In this document: in pieces, positions 16,584-26,180 of the stretch
Layout of the letters: each line of letters opens with the position of its first letter
Numbering within the stretch: the first letter of the stretch is position 1
Assembly: GCF_000317045.1 (NCBI RefSeq)
Contig: NC_019703.1
Span: 2,964,501-3,028,500, forward strand
DNA length: 64,000 bases
From: Geitlerinema sp. PCC 7407
GTDB lineage: Bacteria > Cyanobacteriota > Cyanobacteriia > PCC-7407
Direction: 5' to 3'
The notes under the pieces: generated by a model
The model's input: the letters and a program-made list of their open reading frames with translations, nothing else
Told to the model about the DNA's origin: nothing
The model's database searches: none
Translations under genes and position numbers: made by a program

Positions 16584-18167
16584 CTAGCGCACCGTGGTGA
16601 TGCTATCGGTTTTCTTCTGGAAGAGCTCGGTGAAGATGCTCAGCACCGTCCGCTTGCGGACTTTGATGTTGGCGCTGATGGACATACCGGACTGGAGAGG
16701 CACTTCTTTACCTTTGATCTTGAGAGACTGCTGCTCCAGGCGAATCTTGGCCGGGAAGGTGTAGAAGGGCTTGATGTCGGTGGGCGGCAGGGCGTCCGAG
16801 CCAATTTCGACCAGAGTGCCTTTGACATCCCCAAACTCGCTGTAGGGGAAGGAGTCAATGCGCACATCCACTTTCATCTCCGGCTCAACAAAGCCGATGT
16901 CCTGATTGGTGATGTCGACTTTGGCAATCAGGCTGTCTTCGGGCACCAGCTTCAGGATCGGCTCGCTGGTGTTGGCCACAAAGCCCGGTCCGCCCGCCTG
17001 GAGGTCGAAGATCACGCCGTCTACGGGCGCTTTGATCTCCTGGTAGCGCAGGGTGAGGGCTGCCTGCTCGAGCTGGCCGTCGATCTCGGCGATGCGCTTT
17101 TCATTGTCAACGACGGCGCGGCTGATCTGGCTGTCGATCTCGGCAATGCGCTTTTCGTTGTCGGCGAGCTGGGTGAAGAGGTCTTTGCCCGCGAAGGCAA
17201 CGGTGTTTTGCAGGCGCTCTTGGGCCTGGGCGATCGCCAGCTTCAGGCGCTGCTGGGATTCGGTGAGGCGCTGCACCTCGGACTGGCCCGTGCGCACCTC
17301 GAGCTGCTGCTGAAGCACTTGCAGGCGAGCAATTCCGCCGTCCTCCAGCAGCGGCTCGACGTTCCCCAAAATTTCTTGGTTCACCGCCAGCGAGTCTTTG
17401 GCGCTCGCGAGCTGAACGTCGTTTTCTCGCAGCTGGCGCTCCAGCTGACCCACCTCTAGCTCGGCGGCCGCTACCCGCGATCGCAGCTCTGACTGGCTAT
17501 TTTGCAGGCGGGCGACCTGCTCCGCGCTCAGGCTGGCCGCTCCGCTGGTATCCCCCAGCTGCAAGCGATAGAGGCGATTTTCAGAGACGAGGGTCGCGCG
17601 GCTCTTGGTAAGAGAGGCCATGGCGGGGGAGATATTTAGCCGGGCAATCTGGGCTTCGATCTCCACTGGCGTCAGAGTCTGGCTGGTCTGGGTGCGATAG
17701 AACTGGTTTTCCTGAACCAGCTTGGCGCGAATGCTTTGCAGGGACTCTAGCTGAGCCTTGGAGGCAGTCGGGTCAAAGCTAATCAGCAGATCGCCCGCCT
17801 TGACGCGATCGCCGTCTTTGACGTGGACCGTTTTTACCACGCCGCCCACGGGAGCCTGGACCTCTTTCACCGCGCCGGTAGGCTCCAGCTTGCCCCGCGC
17901 CGGAATCGCCTGCTCCACCTCCGCAAAGGCCGCCCACACCAGCAGCGAGCTGGTCACTCCCACGATCGTCCAGACGATCGCTCGGGACCACAGCGGAGAC
18001 TGTTGCAGCACCACCGGCTTGTCAAAGCTGGCTGGCCGCATCTCCTCTTCGATGCTGATGATGCTCGGGCCTGGCTGGGCTGGGGTGACGGCGATGGGGG
18101 CAGCGTGGCGGCTGCCGTTGGTGCCATTGGCGGTGTGGGTGCCGTTTTTGCCGTTACTCTGAGTCAT
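16584..18167 (-). CDS. HlyD-type membrane fusion protein
   Basis: A 527-residue type I secretion adaptor. A low-complexity Asn/Gly/Thr-rich cytoplasmic start (about 1-35) precedes one membrane helix (62-82). The lipoyl half-motif follows (GGVVKTVHVKDGDRVKAGDLLISFD), then a long alpha-helical hairpin with repeated NEKRIAEID heptads, and the closing motif EIKAPVDGVIFDLQ with the beta-barrel part. ATG 18167 is preferred over a TTG at 18206. It lies 74 bases after the ABC exporter gene on the same strand, completing the order isomerase, exporter, adaptor. Its ABC partner lacks the peptidase cysteine, so RTX proteins are the likelier cargo. Confidence 0.9.
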   Translation of the reverse strand: MTQSNGKNGTHTANGTNGSRHAAPIAVTPAQPGPSIISIEEEMRPASFDKPVVLQQSPLWSRAIVWTIVGVTSSLLVWAAFAEVEQAIPARGKLEPTGAVKEVQAPVGGVVKTVHVKDGDRVKAGDLLISFDPTASKAQLESLQSIRAKLVQENQFYRTQTSQTLTPVEIEAQIARLNISPAMASLTKSRATLVSENRLYRLQLGDTSGAASLSAEQVARLQNSQSELRSRVAAAELEVGQLERQLRENDVQLASAKDSLAVNQEILGNVEPLLEDGGIARLQVLQQQLEVRTGQSEVQRLTESQQRLKLAIAQAQERLQNTVAFAGKDLFTQLADNEKRIAEIDSQISRAVVDNEKRIAEIDGQLEQAALTLRYQEIKAPVDGVIFDLQAGGPGFVANTSEPILKLVPEDSLIAKVDITNQDIGFVEPEMKVDVRIDSFPYSEFGDVKGTLVEIGSDALPPTDIKPFYTFPAKIRLEQQSLKIKGKEVPLQSGMSISANIKVRKRTVLSIFTELFQKKTDSITTVR

Positions 18168-18241
18168 AGCTTCAAAACCTGCTGATTTAAGGACGTAGGC
18201 GGGCAAGCGATCGGCGGTAGATTCTTGAACCCTGGGCCTTA

Positions 18242-21200
18242 TTAGAGCTGGGCTTCCTGCTGCTGGTAGAGACAGAAGTAGCGTCCCCGCAGCTCCATCA
18301 ATTCTTCATGGGTTCCCTGCTCCACCACGGACCCCTGGTCCATCATCAAGATCAGATCCGCGTTGCGAATGGTGCTGAGGCGGTGGGTGATGAAGAAAAC
18401 CGTTCGGCCCCGGAAGGCTTCGGCAAGGTTGAGGCACACCTGGCGCTCGGTGTTGTAGTCGAGGGCGCTGGTGGCTTCGTCCATGATCAGCAACCGGGGA
18501 TTTTGGAGGATGGTACGGGCGATCGCCAGACGCTGCCGCTGACCCCCGGACAAAGAAGAACCCCGCTCCCCAACCCGGGTGTTGTAGCCATTGGGCAGGC
18601 CCATCACAAACTCGTGGGCCACGGCGATCTTGGCGGCTTCGATGATCTCCTCAGAGGTCGCCTCCGGGTTGGTCAGAGCAATGTTTTCCTGCACTGACGC
18701 ATCAAACAGCAGCGTGTCCTGGGGCACGATACCGATCTGGCGGCGCAGAGAGTACAGCTCCACTTTGCTGATGTCATAGCCATCAATCATAATGCGGCCA
18801 TTATTGGGCGCATACAGACGCGGCAAAAGCTTCATCAAAGTACTCTTACCAGAGCCGCTCTGGCCCACAATCCCCACAAACTTCCCAGATGGGAAGTCGA
18901 GGGTAATGTTATTGAGCTGGGACGGCCCAGTCTTGCCAAAGCGGAAGGAAACATTGTCGTAGGACACCGCGCCCTTGATGTAGGGCATGGGGATGTTGGT
19001 GCGATCGGTCTCGTCGGCCTCTTGGGGCGTGTCGAGAATGTCGCTCAGGCGCTCGATGGACAGCGCCAGCTCCTGGAAGTTTTGCCAGAGCTGGGCGAGG
19101 CGCAGCAGGGGCGTGGTCACGTAGCCCGCGATGATCCGGAAAGCGATCAGCTGACCCAGGGTAAGCTCCCCCTTGAGCACCAGGTAGGCCCCCACCCACA
19201 GCACCAGCAACCCCGAGATTTGGTTGAGGAAGTGGGTCAGGGAGTTGGCGGTGGTCGAGGTCAAAACGGTCTTGAAGCCGGCGCTGACGTAGCGAGCGTA
19301 GCGGTCTTGCCACTGCCAGCGCGATCGCAGCTCAATGTTTTGGGCCTTGACGGTCTGGATACCGCCCACCACCTCCACTAGGTAGGACTGGGTTTCGGCG
19401 TTGCGCTCGGCCCGCTCCCGCAGCTGCCGCCGGATGATCGGCGAGGCGATCACCGCCAGCCCCACAAACAGCGGAATCGTCGACAGAGCCACCGCCGTCA
19501 GCAGGGGGCTGTAGATCAGCATCACGAGGATGTAGATCACCGAGAAGATGGAGTCAAGGACCACCGTCAGGGCGGTCCCCGTCAGGAACTGGCGAATTCG
19601 CTCCAGCTCGCCCACCCGGGTAGACAGTTCACCCACGGGCCGCTGCTCGAAGTACTTCAGGGGCAGGCGCAGCAGGTGATCGATGATCTCGGTGCCCAGG
19701 GACAGGTCGATGCGGTTCGTGGTGTCGACGAAAAGGTACGTTCGCAAACTCGACAGCAGCGCCTCAAAGATCGCAATGATCACCAGGAAAATGCCCAGAA
19801 TTTGCAGCGTGTCGATGCTGTTCTGGATGATCACCTTGTCGATGATCACCTGGATCATCAGGGGATTGGCCAGGGCAAACAGCTGGACAAAGAAGGAGGC
19901 AATGAAGACCTCGATCAGGACGCGGCGATAGCGGTTGACCGAGGGCAAGAACCAGCCCAAGCCGAATTTCCTTTGGGGCGTTTGGCGGGTGGAGCTGAGG
20001 AGCAAGACCGGCCCTTCTTTGCCCCACGAGCGCAAAAAGTCGCTGAGGCGGCGGCGGCGCACCCCTTCCTCGGGAATGCCCAGAATGACTTCTCGGCTGG
20101 TGGCGCCATAGAGAATGGCGACGCTGCCCTGCCACAGGATCAGGGCGGGGGTGGGCAGGCGGCCAAAGGAGCCTGCGGGCACGCTGACCAAGTTGGCGCT
20201 CAGACCCATCATTTCGGCGATCGCCCCATAGAGCTGGAGCGATACGGCCTGATCGAGATTGGGCTCTTTGCCGTAGCGCTCGACCTGGCTCTTGAGCACG
20301 CGCTCGATCAGGTCTCGCCGGAAGGGCATCCCCAAATGCTTGGCCAGCATCTGGAAGCAGGCCAGGGGCGCATACACCGCCCCCCGCCCGCGCACGTAGG
20401 GGTATTTTTTGGCCCGGCCCACCGGCGCGTCGATCACGTAGGGCAGATTTTCGGCCTCAGGCGGGCGATCGGGGGCGTAGGGAATGCCGTTGTCGGTCGG
20501 GGACTCCAGGCTGGTTTCCCCTTCCATGGCCGCGACGGCGCTCACCGGCGCATCGGCCACCGCCAGATCCTCAGCCGCCCCGATGGGCAGCGTTCCGGGG
20601 GGCGGCACCGAGGCAAAGTCGGGCATCTCCAGGATGCGGGCGGGCAGGGTGCCGGTGACCTGCAGGGTGTCCTGAAGCCCGGGCTCGAGGCGAGAGCCTG
20701 CGGGGCGATCGGCGATCGCCCCGCCCCCGCTCACCAGCCACAGCCGCTCAGGGTTGAGGTCGGCCAGGGTGCGAGGACCAGCGGGCCAGTGGTGCACCAC
20801 CGTCTGGGTCTGCAACGCCTGGGTGAGATCTTTGAGGTTGGCCGCGCCGTCGGCTCGGCGCATCAGCTCCGCCCCCAGCAGATCAAAGATCTCGATCAGG
20901 GAGGCGCGATCGTGAAAGGCCTGGGACAGCAGCGGATGCTGATCGAGCAGCGTCCAAAAATCCTGCACCGAAAACGTCAGGCAAATGGTCTCGCGGGAGG
21001 CGATCGCCGTCTCGCAGGGCACCCCCCGCACCAGGCTCGCATCCCCCAGCACCGCTCCCTTGTCTAGGAGCCGCAGCGTCACCGGCAGCTGGGTCCGGGG
21101 ATCATAGCCCAGCATCCGCGCCTGCCCCTCAAACAAAATCGAAATCTGGGCGGGCATCTTGTCGCGAATCACGATCGCCTGACCCATGCGATAGCGCAGC

Positions 21201-21304
21201 AGCTGCCCTTGGCGGGACAGCTGCTCCAGGGCTGCCGGCGGTAGCAAATTGAAGGGTTCAACGCTGGCGAGAAACGATTGAACCGAAGTTGTGGTGTAGA
21301 TCAT
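18242..21304 (-). CDS. HlyB-type ABC exporter with degenerate C39-like domain
   Basis: A 1020-residue exporter. The N-terminus has a cyclic-nucleotide-binding-like domain (about 15-150, ending near DKGAVLGDASLVRG). About residues 300-430 form a C39-like domain (YAPLACFQMLAKHLGMPF) that lacks the D-C-G catalytic motif, as in HlyB, where the domain only docks substrates. Six transmembrane helices (about 455-730) and an ATPase follow: Walker A GQSGSGKSTL, signature LSGGQRQRLAIART, Walker B LLIMDEATSALD, ITHRLST. Its ATG overlaps the TGA of the upstream PpiC-type gene (ATGA), so the two are translationally coupled. It probably exports the RTX proteins encoded at 0.5-5 kb, unprocessed. Confidence 0.92.
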   Translation of the reverse strand: MIYTTTSVQSFLASVEPFNLLPPAALEQLSRQGQLLRYRMGQAIVIRDKMPAQISILFEGQARMLGYDPRTQLPVTLRLLDKGAVLGDASLVRGVPCETAIASRETICLTFSVQDFWTLLDQHPLLSQAFHDRASLIEIFDLLGAELMRRADGAANLKDLTQALQTQTVVHHWPAGPRTLADLNPERLWLVSGGGAIADRPAGSRLEPGLQDTLQVTGTLPARILEMPDFASVPPPGTLPIGAAEDLAVADAPVSAVAAMEGETSLESPTDNGIPYAPDRPPEAENLPYVIDAPVGRAKKYPYVRGRGAVYAPLACFQMLAKHLGMPFRRDLIERVLKSQVERYGKEPNLDQAVSLQLYGAIAEMMGLSANLVSVPAGSFGRLPTPALILWQGSVAILYGATSREVILGIPEEGVRRRRLSDFLRSWGKEGPVLLLSSTRQTPQRKFGLGWFLPSVNRYRRVLIEVFIASFFVQLFALANPLMIQVIIDKVIIQNSIDTLQILGIFLVIIAIFEALLSSLRTYLFVDTTNRIDLSLGTEIIDHLLRLPLKYFEQRPVGELSTRVGELERIRQFLTGTALTVVLDSIFSVIYILVMLIYSPLLTAVALSTIPLFVGLAVIASPIIRRQLRERAERNAETQSYLVEVVGGIQTVKAQNIELRSRWQWQDRYARYVSAGFKTVLTSTTANSLTHFLNQISGLLVLWVGAYLVLKGELTLGQLIAFRIIAGYVTTPLLRLAQLWQNFQELALSIERLSDILDTPQEADETDRTNIPMPYIKGAVSYDNVSFRFGKTGPSQLNNITLDFPSGKFVGIVGQSGSGKSTLMKLLPRLYAPNNGRIMIDGYDISKVELYSLRRQIGIVPQDTLLFDASVQENIALTNPEATSEEIIEAAKIAVAHEFVMGLPNGYNTRVGERGSSLSGGQRQRLAIARTILQNPRLLIMDEATSALDYNTERQVCLNLAEAFRGRTVFFITHRLSTIRNADLILMMDQGSVVEQGTHEELMELRGRYFCLYQQQEAQL

Positions 21305-22053
21305 TGCGAAGCCGTGGGAGTGGAGTCGGGGGAATCAGGGGCACCGAGCTGCGCCAGCTGCTCCTGCAACCAGCCATTGAACAATTCATTGAGCAGGCGC
21401 TGACGAACGCCATCGTCGAGCTGCACCGGCAAAAACTTTTCGAGACGCACAATCACAAACCATTCCCCCAAACGCGTTGGGGGCCAGAGCTGTCCCGGTT
21501 TGCTCACCGACAGCATCCGGGCCAGCGGAGGAGCGGGCACCGTCAGCTCCACCGGACCAATCAAGCCCCCAGTTTGGGCCTCCGGCCCCTGGGAGTACTC
21601 TGCCGCCAGCTCTGCTAGGGATTGTTCCCCTTCTTGAATCCGAAAATACAGCTCCTGCGCAATTCCCGGATCCTGGGTCCGAATCAGGGAGTAGATCACC
21701 CGGTCGAGCTGGCCCTTGCGCGTCAGGAAATAGGACTCTAGCTTCGGTCCCCAGGTGGTTTGCTTAAACTTTTCCAGCTTGAAGCTGCGCAGAGTGTTGG
21801 CCCGAAACAGCTCTAGGGTCTGGCCTTGACTCTTGAGCCAGTTTTGGCGCGCCTCCGGCAGCTCTAGCTGGTGGCGCAAAAAGATTTGCTCACAGGCCGC
21901 ATCCAGTTCTTCGGGGGAGCACTCGACTGACGCGATCGCCTCATCCACCAGCAGCTCTCGCACAAGCTGCGGCAAAAGCTGGTAGCGCGCCAGGAGCGGA
22001 ATAATTTCCTCAGCGGTAATCGTTCGCTGGCCGACTTTGAGAACTGCGGTCAT
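21301..22053 (-). CDS. PpiC-type isomerase coupled to ABC exporter
   Basis: A 250-residue protein built like the one at 3310-4083: a helical SurA-like N-terminus (ITAEEIIPLLARYQLLPQLV), then a parvulin-like domain (about 130-225) with SLAELAAEYSQGPEAQTGGLIGPVEL and the C-terminal GEWFVIVRLEKFLP strand, and a short helical tail. The two share a QLN/ELF-W-EL pattern at their ends but are clearly diverged. ATG 22053 is chosen; a TTG at 22086 is weaker, and no good ribosome binding site is seen for either. It is the first gene of the isomerase-exporter-adaptor operon and may hold the secretion substrate unfolded. Confidence 0.8.
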   Translation of the reverse strand: MTAVLKVGQRTITAEEIIPLLARYQLLPQLVRELLVDEAIASVECSPEELDAACEQIFLRHQLELPEARQNWLKSQGQTLELFRANTLRSFKLEKFKQTTWGPKLESYFLTRKGQLDRVIYSLIRTQDPGIAQELYFRIQEGEQSLAELAAEYSQGPEAQTGGLIGPVELTVPAPPLARMLSVSKPGQLWPPTRLGEWFVIVRLEKFLPVQLDDGVRQRLLNELFNGWLQEQLAQLGAPDSPDSTPTASQ

Positions 22054-23272
22054 AAGTGGATGGCGATTATCATCTAGGCCCCACAACGCGGGGAAACGGG
22101 TTTATTAAATCAGGCTTTTCGGGCTCTGGTGTCTGAGATCAGCAACCAGTCGCCATAGCGTACCCCAAAATCTGCGATCGCCTCTGTGTTGCAAGGTTTT
22201 TAGCGTTTTTGGGGAAGCGGCAACCCAAGCAGGCTTGAGCCTTGCGCTGCGGCGATGCGCCAATTGTCAGGAAACCTACCACACTTCCCGGCGCGGGCAC
22301 ACTTCCCGGGACGGGTGCACCGCCGCTGCCTTGGACAATGTCGCAAACTCTGCCCTCGGGTCATGCCCCCTAAGCTCTCACCCTGATAAACAACATATTG
22401 TGCAGGCAGGCTCAAGCAATCAAGACTTTTGGCAAAATCGGGCTCCTTTAGGTTTCCCCAGCGGGCTGACCTGGGGGCGCTTTACGGTGTCTGGGGCGAT
22501 CGCCGCCCAAACTTTACATTTTCTTAAGCTACATTTCGATTGATTTAGGCCAATGTAAAAGACCGGTCACAAACGATGATTTCACACTCTAAAGATGCCC
22601 TCTCCAAGGGGCGATCGCCAAGACTTTATGGTCGCCGCAACAAAACTCATTACTTTTCTTTTTTCCTTTTGATTCGCTTTCTAGAAATTCTCATCGCCTC
22701 CCAAAGCAGCTCGCATTATTGCTAGATCTCTCTCAACATCTATCTAAAGATTTATTTAACATTTCATTCTCAAAAAACTCTCTCCAGCCGGAAAGTCCAT
22801 CGCTTTTCAGCAAAAAAAGCCGTTCTCACCAATCACCTTCAAGAACACCAAATCTCTTGTCGATTTATTCATCAACCAAGAGGGGTTCTTTATTAAATCC
22901 TTATTTTCATTTGGTAGGAAGCAGGGCGGGGATCACGCTAAAACAAAGCGATCCCCATCCGAAGTTACATTGACAACTCTGATAGCACTCAACATAATGT
23001 CTAATAGAAGCAATGAATTCCCACTCACCTTTTTGTAACCAAATCGAATCATTCAAAAACTTGCATTGAGTAAGATTGAGTTTCGTGAATTTTCTGGGAA
23101 TTTTTAGCGCTTCTGTAAAGTTTTTGAGCAGGCTCTAGGCGTTAGAAACTCGATGTTTAGGCAGCTATCGCCTGACCTAGAGCCCGGGCAAAGCTTTTTG
23201 GAAACGCCGTTGCCCCCATTTCCAGCCTTTTCGTCCAGCCGCCCGACTACACAAAACGAGGAAGTCCGAAAA
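22054..23272. other. Long noncoding region left of the zinc-ribbon gene
   Basis: About 1.2 kb with no supportable gene. The first half is GC-rich with HIP1 sites and short direct repeats (CACACTTCCCGG and variants near 22276-22310); the second half is A/T-rich. It separates divergent genes and marks the right border of the secretion locus. Confidence 0.45.
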
Positions 23273-23455
23273 ATGCAGCAAATTGTTCAGAAGGTTCATT
23301 GCCCCAACTGCGGTAGTTCGGCTGAGCGCCATCACATTCTGAGCAGCCGACTGATTCGTACTCAGTGCCACCGCTGTGATTACCTGATGATCACCTGCTC
23401 TGAGACGGGCCGCGTTATCGAAGCCTACGCCCCCGGCATCGCATCTCGACGATAG
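23273..23455 (+). CDS. Small zinc-ribbon protein
   Basis: A 60-residue protein with two CxxC knuckles (CPNCGSS near the start and CHRCDYL in the middle) and a conserved end RVIEAYAPGIASRR. It looks like a single zinc ribbon. Similar short cyanobacterial proteins have at times been named after PriA because of the knuckles, but there is no helicase domain here, so that name is not used. ATG 23273 has AGGA about 11 bases upstream. Binding of zinc and nucleic acid is likely from the fold; the role is unknown. Confidence 0.75.
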   Translation: MQQIVQKVHCPNCGSSAERHHILSSRLIRTQCHRCDYLMITCSETGRVIEAYAPGIASRR

Positions 23456-23516
23456 GGTAGCGGCAGGCGGCTCGACAGTGTCTACCTTTGATCGAAAAAA
23501 TCGATTTTTGAGCCTA

Positions 23517-23546
23517 GCGAGCCTCGTTTTTAGAGGCTCGCTTTTA
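23517..23546 (+). terminator. Intrinsic terminator overlapping rlmN 3' end
   Basis: Perfect 9-bp stem GCGAGCCTC / GAGGCTCGC with a 7-nt loop and TTTTAG after it. It ends the zinc-ribbon transcript, and its right arm encodes the last codons of the convergent rlmN gene. Confidence 0.8.
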
Positions 23547-24594
23547 GTTTGGAGGCGCGGAGCTGTCCGCAGGCCGCATCTGCCTCCAGGCCTCGAGAAT
23601 AGCGGACGCTGGCAGCAATGCGGTGGCGCTTGAGGGCGTCTAGGAAGGCCTGAACCCGCTGGGGGCTGGGCCGCTGGTAATCCACCTCGGAGATGGGGTT
23701 GTAGGGGATGAGGTTGACGTGGCTCTGGAAGCCCCGCAGAGAGTGGGCCAGCTCGGCGGCGTGCTCCGGCAGATCGTTAAAGTCCGCTAGCAGGATGTAC
23801 TCGAAGGTGACTCGCCGACCGGTGAGCTGGACGTAGGTGCGGCACTCCTCCAAGAGATCGGCCAGGGGATAGGGCTTGGCGCTGGGAATCAGGCGCTCCC
23901 GCAGGGGCTGGTTGGAGGCGTGCAGGCTGACCGCCAGGGTGATCTGGAGCTGCTGATCGGCGAGGCGGCGAATGTGGCCCGGAATGCCGACGGTGGAAAC
24001 GGTGATGTGGCGCGCGCCGATGCCGACGTCTTCGTTGAGGCAGCGGATGGCGGCCAGGACATTGTCGGTGTTGAGCAGCGGTTCGCCCATGCCCATGAAA
24101 ACGATGTTGCTGACGCGCTGCTGAAAGTCTTCTTGAACGGTCAGTACCTGATCTACGATTTCGTGGCGCTCTAGGTTGCGCTGGAAGCCGCCTTTGCCGG
24201 TGGCGCAGAAGTCGCAGGCCATGGGACAGCCGACTTGGGAGGAGACGCAGACGGTGAGGCGGCGATCGCTGGGAATGCCGACGGTTTCAATAATCTGGCC
24301 ATCGGCGAGCTTGAGCAGATACTTGACGGTCTCGTCGGGCGCTACGGCGCGGTGGTGAATCTGCGATCGCCCGATGGGAAAGTCGGCCAGCTGCGATCGC
24401 CACTGCTTGGGAAACACCGAGATTTCTTCTAGAGAGCGCGCCCCCCGCTCGTAGAGCCACTGATACAGCTGCTTGCCGCGATAGCCCGGTTGTCCTTGCT
24501 GCTGGACCCACTCCGTCAGCTCTGCCTGGGAGGCTCCCAGCAGGGGGCGGCGCGATTCGGCAGGAGCGATCGGGGTCAAGGTCAGATCTGACAT
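23530..24594 (-). CDS. rlmN: Dual-specificity RNA methyltransferase RlmN
   Basis: A 354-residue radical-SAM enzyme that methylates C2 of A2503 in 23S rRNA and A37 in some tRNAs. The CxxxCxxC cluster is C123, C127 and C130 ([16 protein letters not shown]). SAM-binding GMGEPLLN and the C-terminal cysteine in EADAACGQL (needed for the methyl-transfer intermediate) are present. The N-terminal helical domain ([15 protein letters not shown]) is typical, and the length is normal. Confidence 0.95.
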   Translation of the reverse strand: MSDLTLTPIAPAESRRPLLGASQAELTEWVQQQGQPGYRGKQLYQWLYERGARSLEEISVFPKQWRSQLADFPIGRSQIHHRAVAPDETVKYLLKLADGQIIETVGIPSDRRLTVCVSSQVGCPMACDFCATGKGGFQRNLERHEIVDQVLTVQEDFQQRVSNIVFMGMGEPLLNTDNVLAAIRCLNEDVGIGARHITVSTVGIPGHIRRLADQQLQITLAVSLHASNQPLRERLIPSAKPYPLADLLEECRTYVQLTGRRVTFEYILLADFNDLPEHAAELAHSLRGFQSHVNLIPYNPISEVDYQRPSPQRVQAFLDALKRHRIAASVRYSRGLEADAACGQLRASKLKASL

Positions 24595-24794
24595 GGCAAG
24601 CAGGGCTCTCAGAAAAAGCGATCAGTGCAAGGGAAGCGGCGAAGCTCAGGTCCTGGTGGGCGATCGCCCACCGTGGCTCACAGATGTTCCATCCTAGCCC
24701 AGGAGCTAGGAGGCTGTCTGTGAATCTTTTGGGTAGCGCCCAGCCCAGGAACAGCAAAGGGCGATCGCCCCCAGATCAGCGAACTTTAGGCTCT

Positions 24795-26177
24795 TTAGGC
24801 CCGAGCCGCGGGCTCCTCGACCGGCGGCATCTCCAGGCGCTGCCCCCGAATCGAGCAGTCCAGCAGCTCCATGGGATGCATCAGGCGCGTTGAGTGACCC
24901 TGCTGTCGGAGGTGCTTCTGGATTTGCAGCGAGCAGCCCGGATTGGGCGAAGCAATCACCACCGCCCCCGTCGCCACCAGGTTTTGCACCTTTTGCTGGC
25001 CCAGTTCTTCGGCCACTTCAGGCTGCAGCAGGTTATAAACCCCCGCGCTGCCGCAGCACAGACCCGCGTCTAGGGGCTCTCGCAGCACCACCCCCGGAAT
25101 TTGGCGCAGCAGATCTCGGGGCTGGGCGCTGATCTTTTGGCCGTGGAGCAGGTGGCAGGCGTCCTGGTAAACTACCGGCAGCGGCTGCTCAGCCACGGGC
25201 GAGAGCGTCGCGGTCAGTCCCGCTGCCGCCAAGAACTCCTGGACATCGCGCACCTTGGCCGCAAAGGCTTCCGCCTTGGCCCGATAGGCGGGGTCATCCT
25301 GGAGAATGTGGCCGTACTCCTTAAGGGTGTGGCCGCAGCCCGCCGCATTAATAATAATGGCGTCTACCTCCGTCCCCTCAAAGGCGTCAATCATTTGGCG
25401 GGCCAGGGTTTGGGCCTGGGCTTCCTGGCCTTGGTGGGCGGGCAGGGCGGCGCAGCACCCCTGAGCCCGCGGAATCACCACTTCGCAGCCATTGGCCGTC
25501 AGCACCCGCAGGGTGGCCGCATTCACCGGCTCAAAAAATAGCCGCTGCACGCAGCCTAGGATCATGCCGACGCGATAGCGCTTTTCGCCCTGGGCCGGAA
25601 TCACCGTGGCCACGGGCTCCCGAAAGGCCGACAGCGGCACCGTCGGCAAAATCGACTCCATCGCCCCCAAGCGCGGCAGCAGGCGCGGCAACAGTCCGGT
25701 CGATCGCACCAGGGCTTGCAGGCCCAGCTTTTGGTAGAAGAAGAGGGGCAGCAGGAGCAGGCGCAGACGGTTGGGGTAGGGGAAGAGGCCAAAAATGAGC
25801 GATCGCAGCCAGCGATCGGAGAGCGATCGCGTTTGGTTGCGCTCGACCTGGGGCCGGGTAGCGGCAATCAGCTGGTCGTACTGGACCCCTGAGGGGCAGG
25901 TAGACACACAGGCCAGACAGCCCAGACAGGTGTCGAAGTGCTCCGTTACCGCCTCATTCAGGGGAATCTCTCCTTTATTGACCGCATTCATCAGGTAAAT
26001 GCGGCCCCGCGGCGAGTCGGTTTCTTTGCCAATCACGCGGTAGCTCGGACAGGTCGACAGGCAAAAGCCGCAGTGAACGCAGGCGTCGATGAGGTTTTGG
26101 GCGGGGGGGTGCTGGGCGTCGAAGCCGCAGGGCAAGGTCGAGTCAGAAGGTGAGGTCGGCGGGTCGAAGGTCTGCAT
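24795..26177 (-). CDS. glcF: Glycolate dehydrogenase iron-sulfur subunit-like (GlcF)
   Basis: A 460-residue (Fe-S) protein. Two 4Fe-4S motifs lie near the N-terminus (CVHCGFCLSTCP and CLGCLACVSTCP). Two CCG-type domains (GCCAALPAHQG and DAGLCCGSAGVYN) follow. In the glycolate dehydrogenase complex this subunit passes electrons from the FAD subunits to the membrane. Its start lies four bases after the stop of the GlcE-like gene upstream, so the two form one operon. It is part of photorespiratory glycolate oxidation if the assignment holds; related lactate or other hydroxy-acid oxidases are the alternative. Confidence 0.85.
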   Translation of the reverse strand: MQTFDPPTSPSDSTLPCGFDAQHPPAQNLIDACVHCGFCLSTCPSYRVIGKETDSPRGRIYLMNAVNKGEIPLNEAVTEHFDTCLGCLACVSTCPSGVQYDQLIAATRPQVERNQTRSLSDRWLRSLIFGLFPYPNRLRLLLLPLFFYQKLGLQALVRSTGLLPRLLPRLGAMESILPTVPLSAFREPVATVIPAQGEKRYRVGMILGCVQRLFFEPVNAATLRVLTANGCEVVIPRAQGCCAALPAHQGQEAQAQTLARQMIDAFEGTEVDAIIINAAGCGHTLKEYGHILQDDPAYRAKAEAFAAKVRDVQEFLAAAGLTATLSPVAEQPLPVVYQDACHLLHGQKISAQPRDLLRQIPGVVLREPLDAGLCCGSAGVYNLLQPEVAEELGQQKVQNLVATGAVVIASPNPGCSLQIQKHLRQQGHSTRLMHPMELLDCSIRGQRLEMPPVEEPAARA

Positions 26178-26180
26178 GGA

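Noticed and set aside
19676-21067. 463-codon frame antisense to the HlyB-type exporter
   Set aside because: Composition is an artefact of the opposite strand, and the exporter on the minus strand is certain.
22200-22415. Arg/Cys-rich 71-codon frame, minus strand
   Set aside because: Looked at as a possible small peptide, but it lacks a leader, a ribosome binding site and family features.
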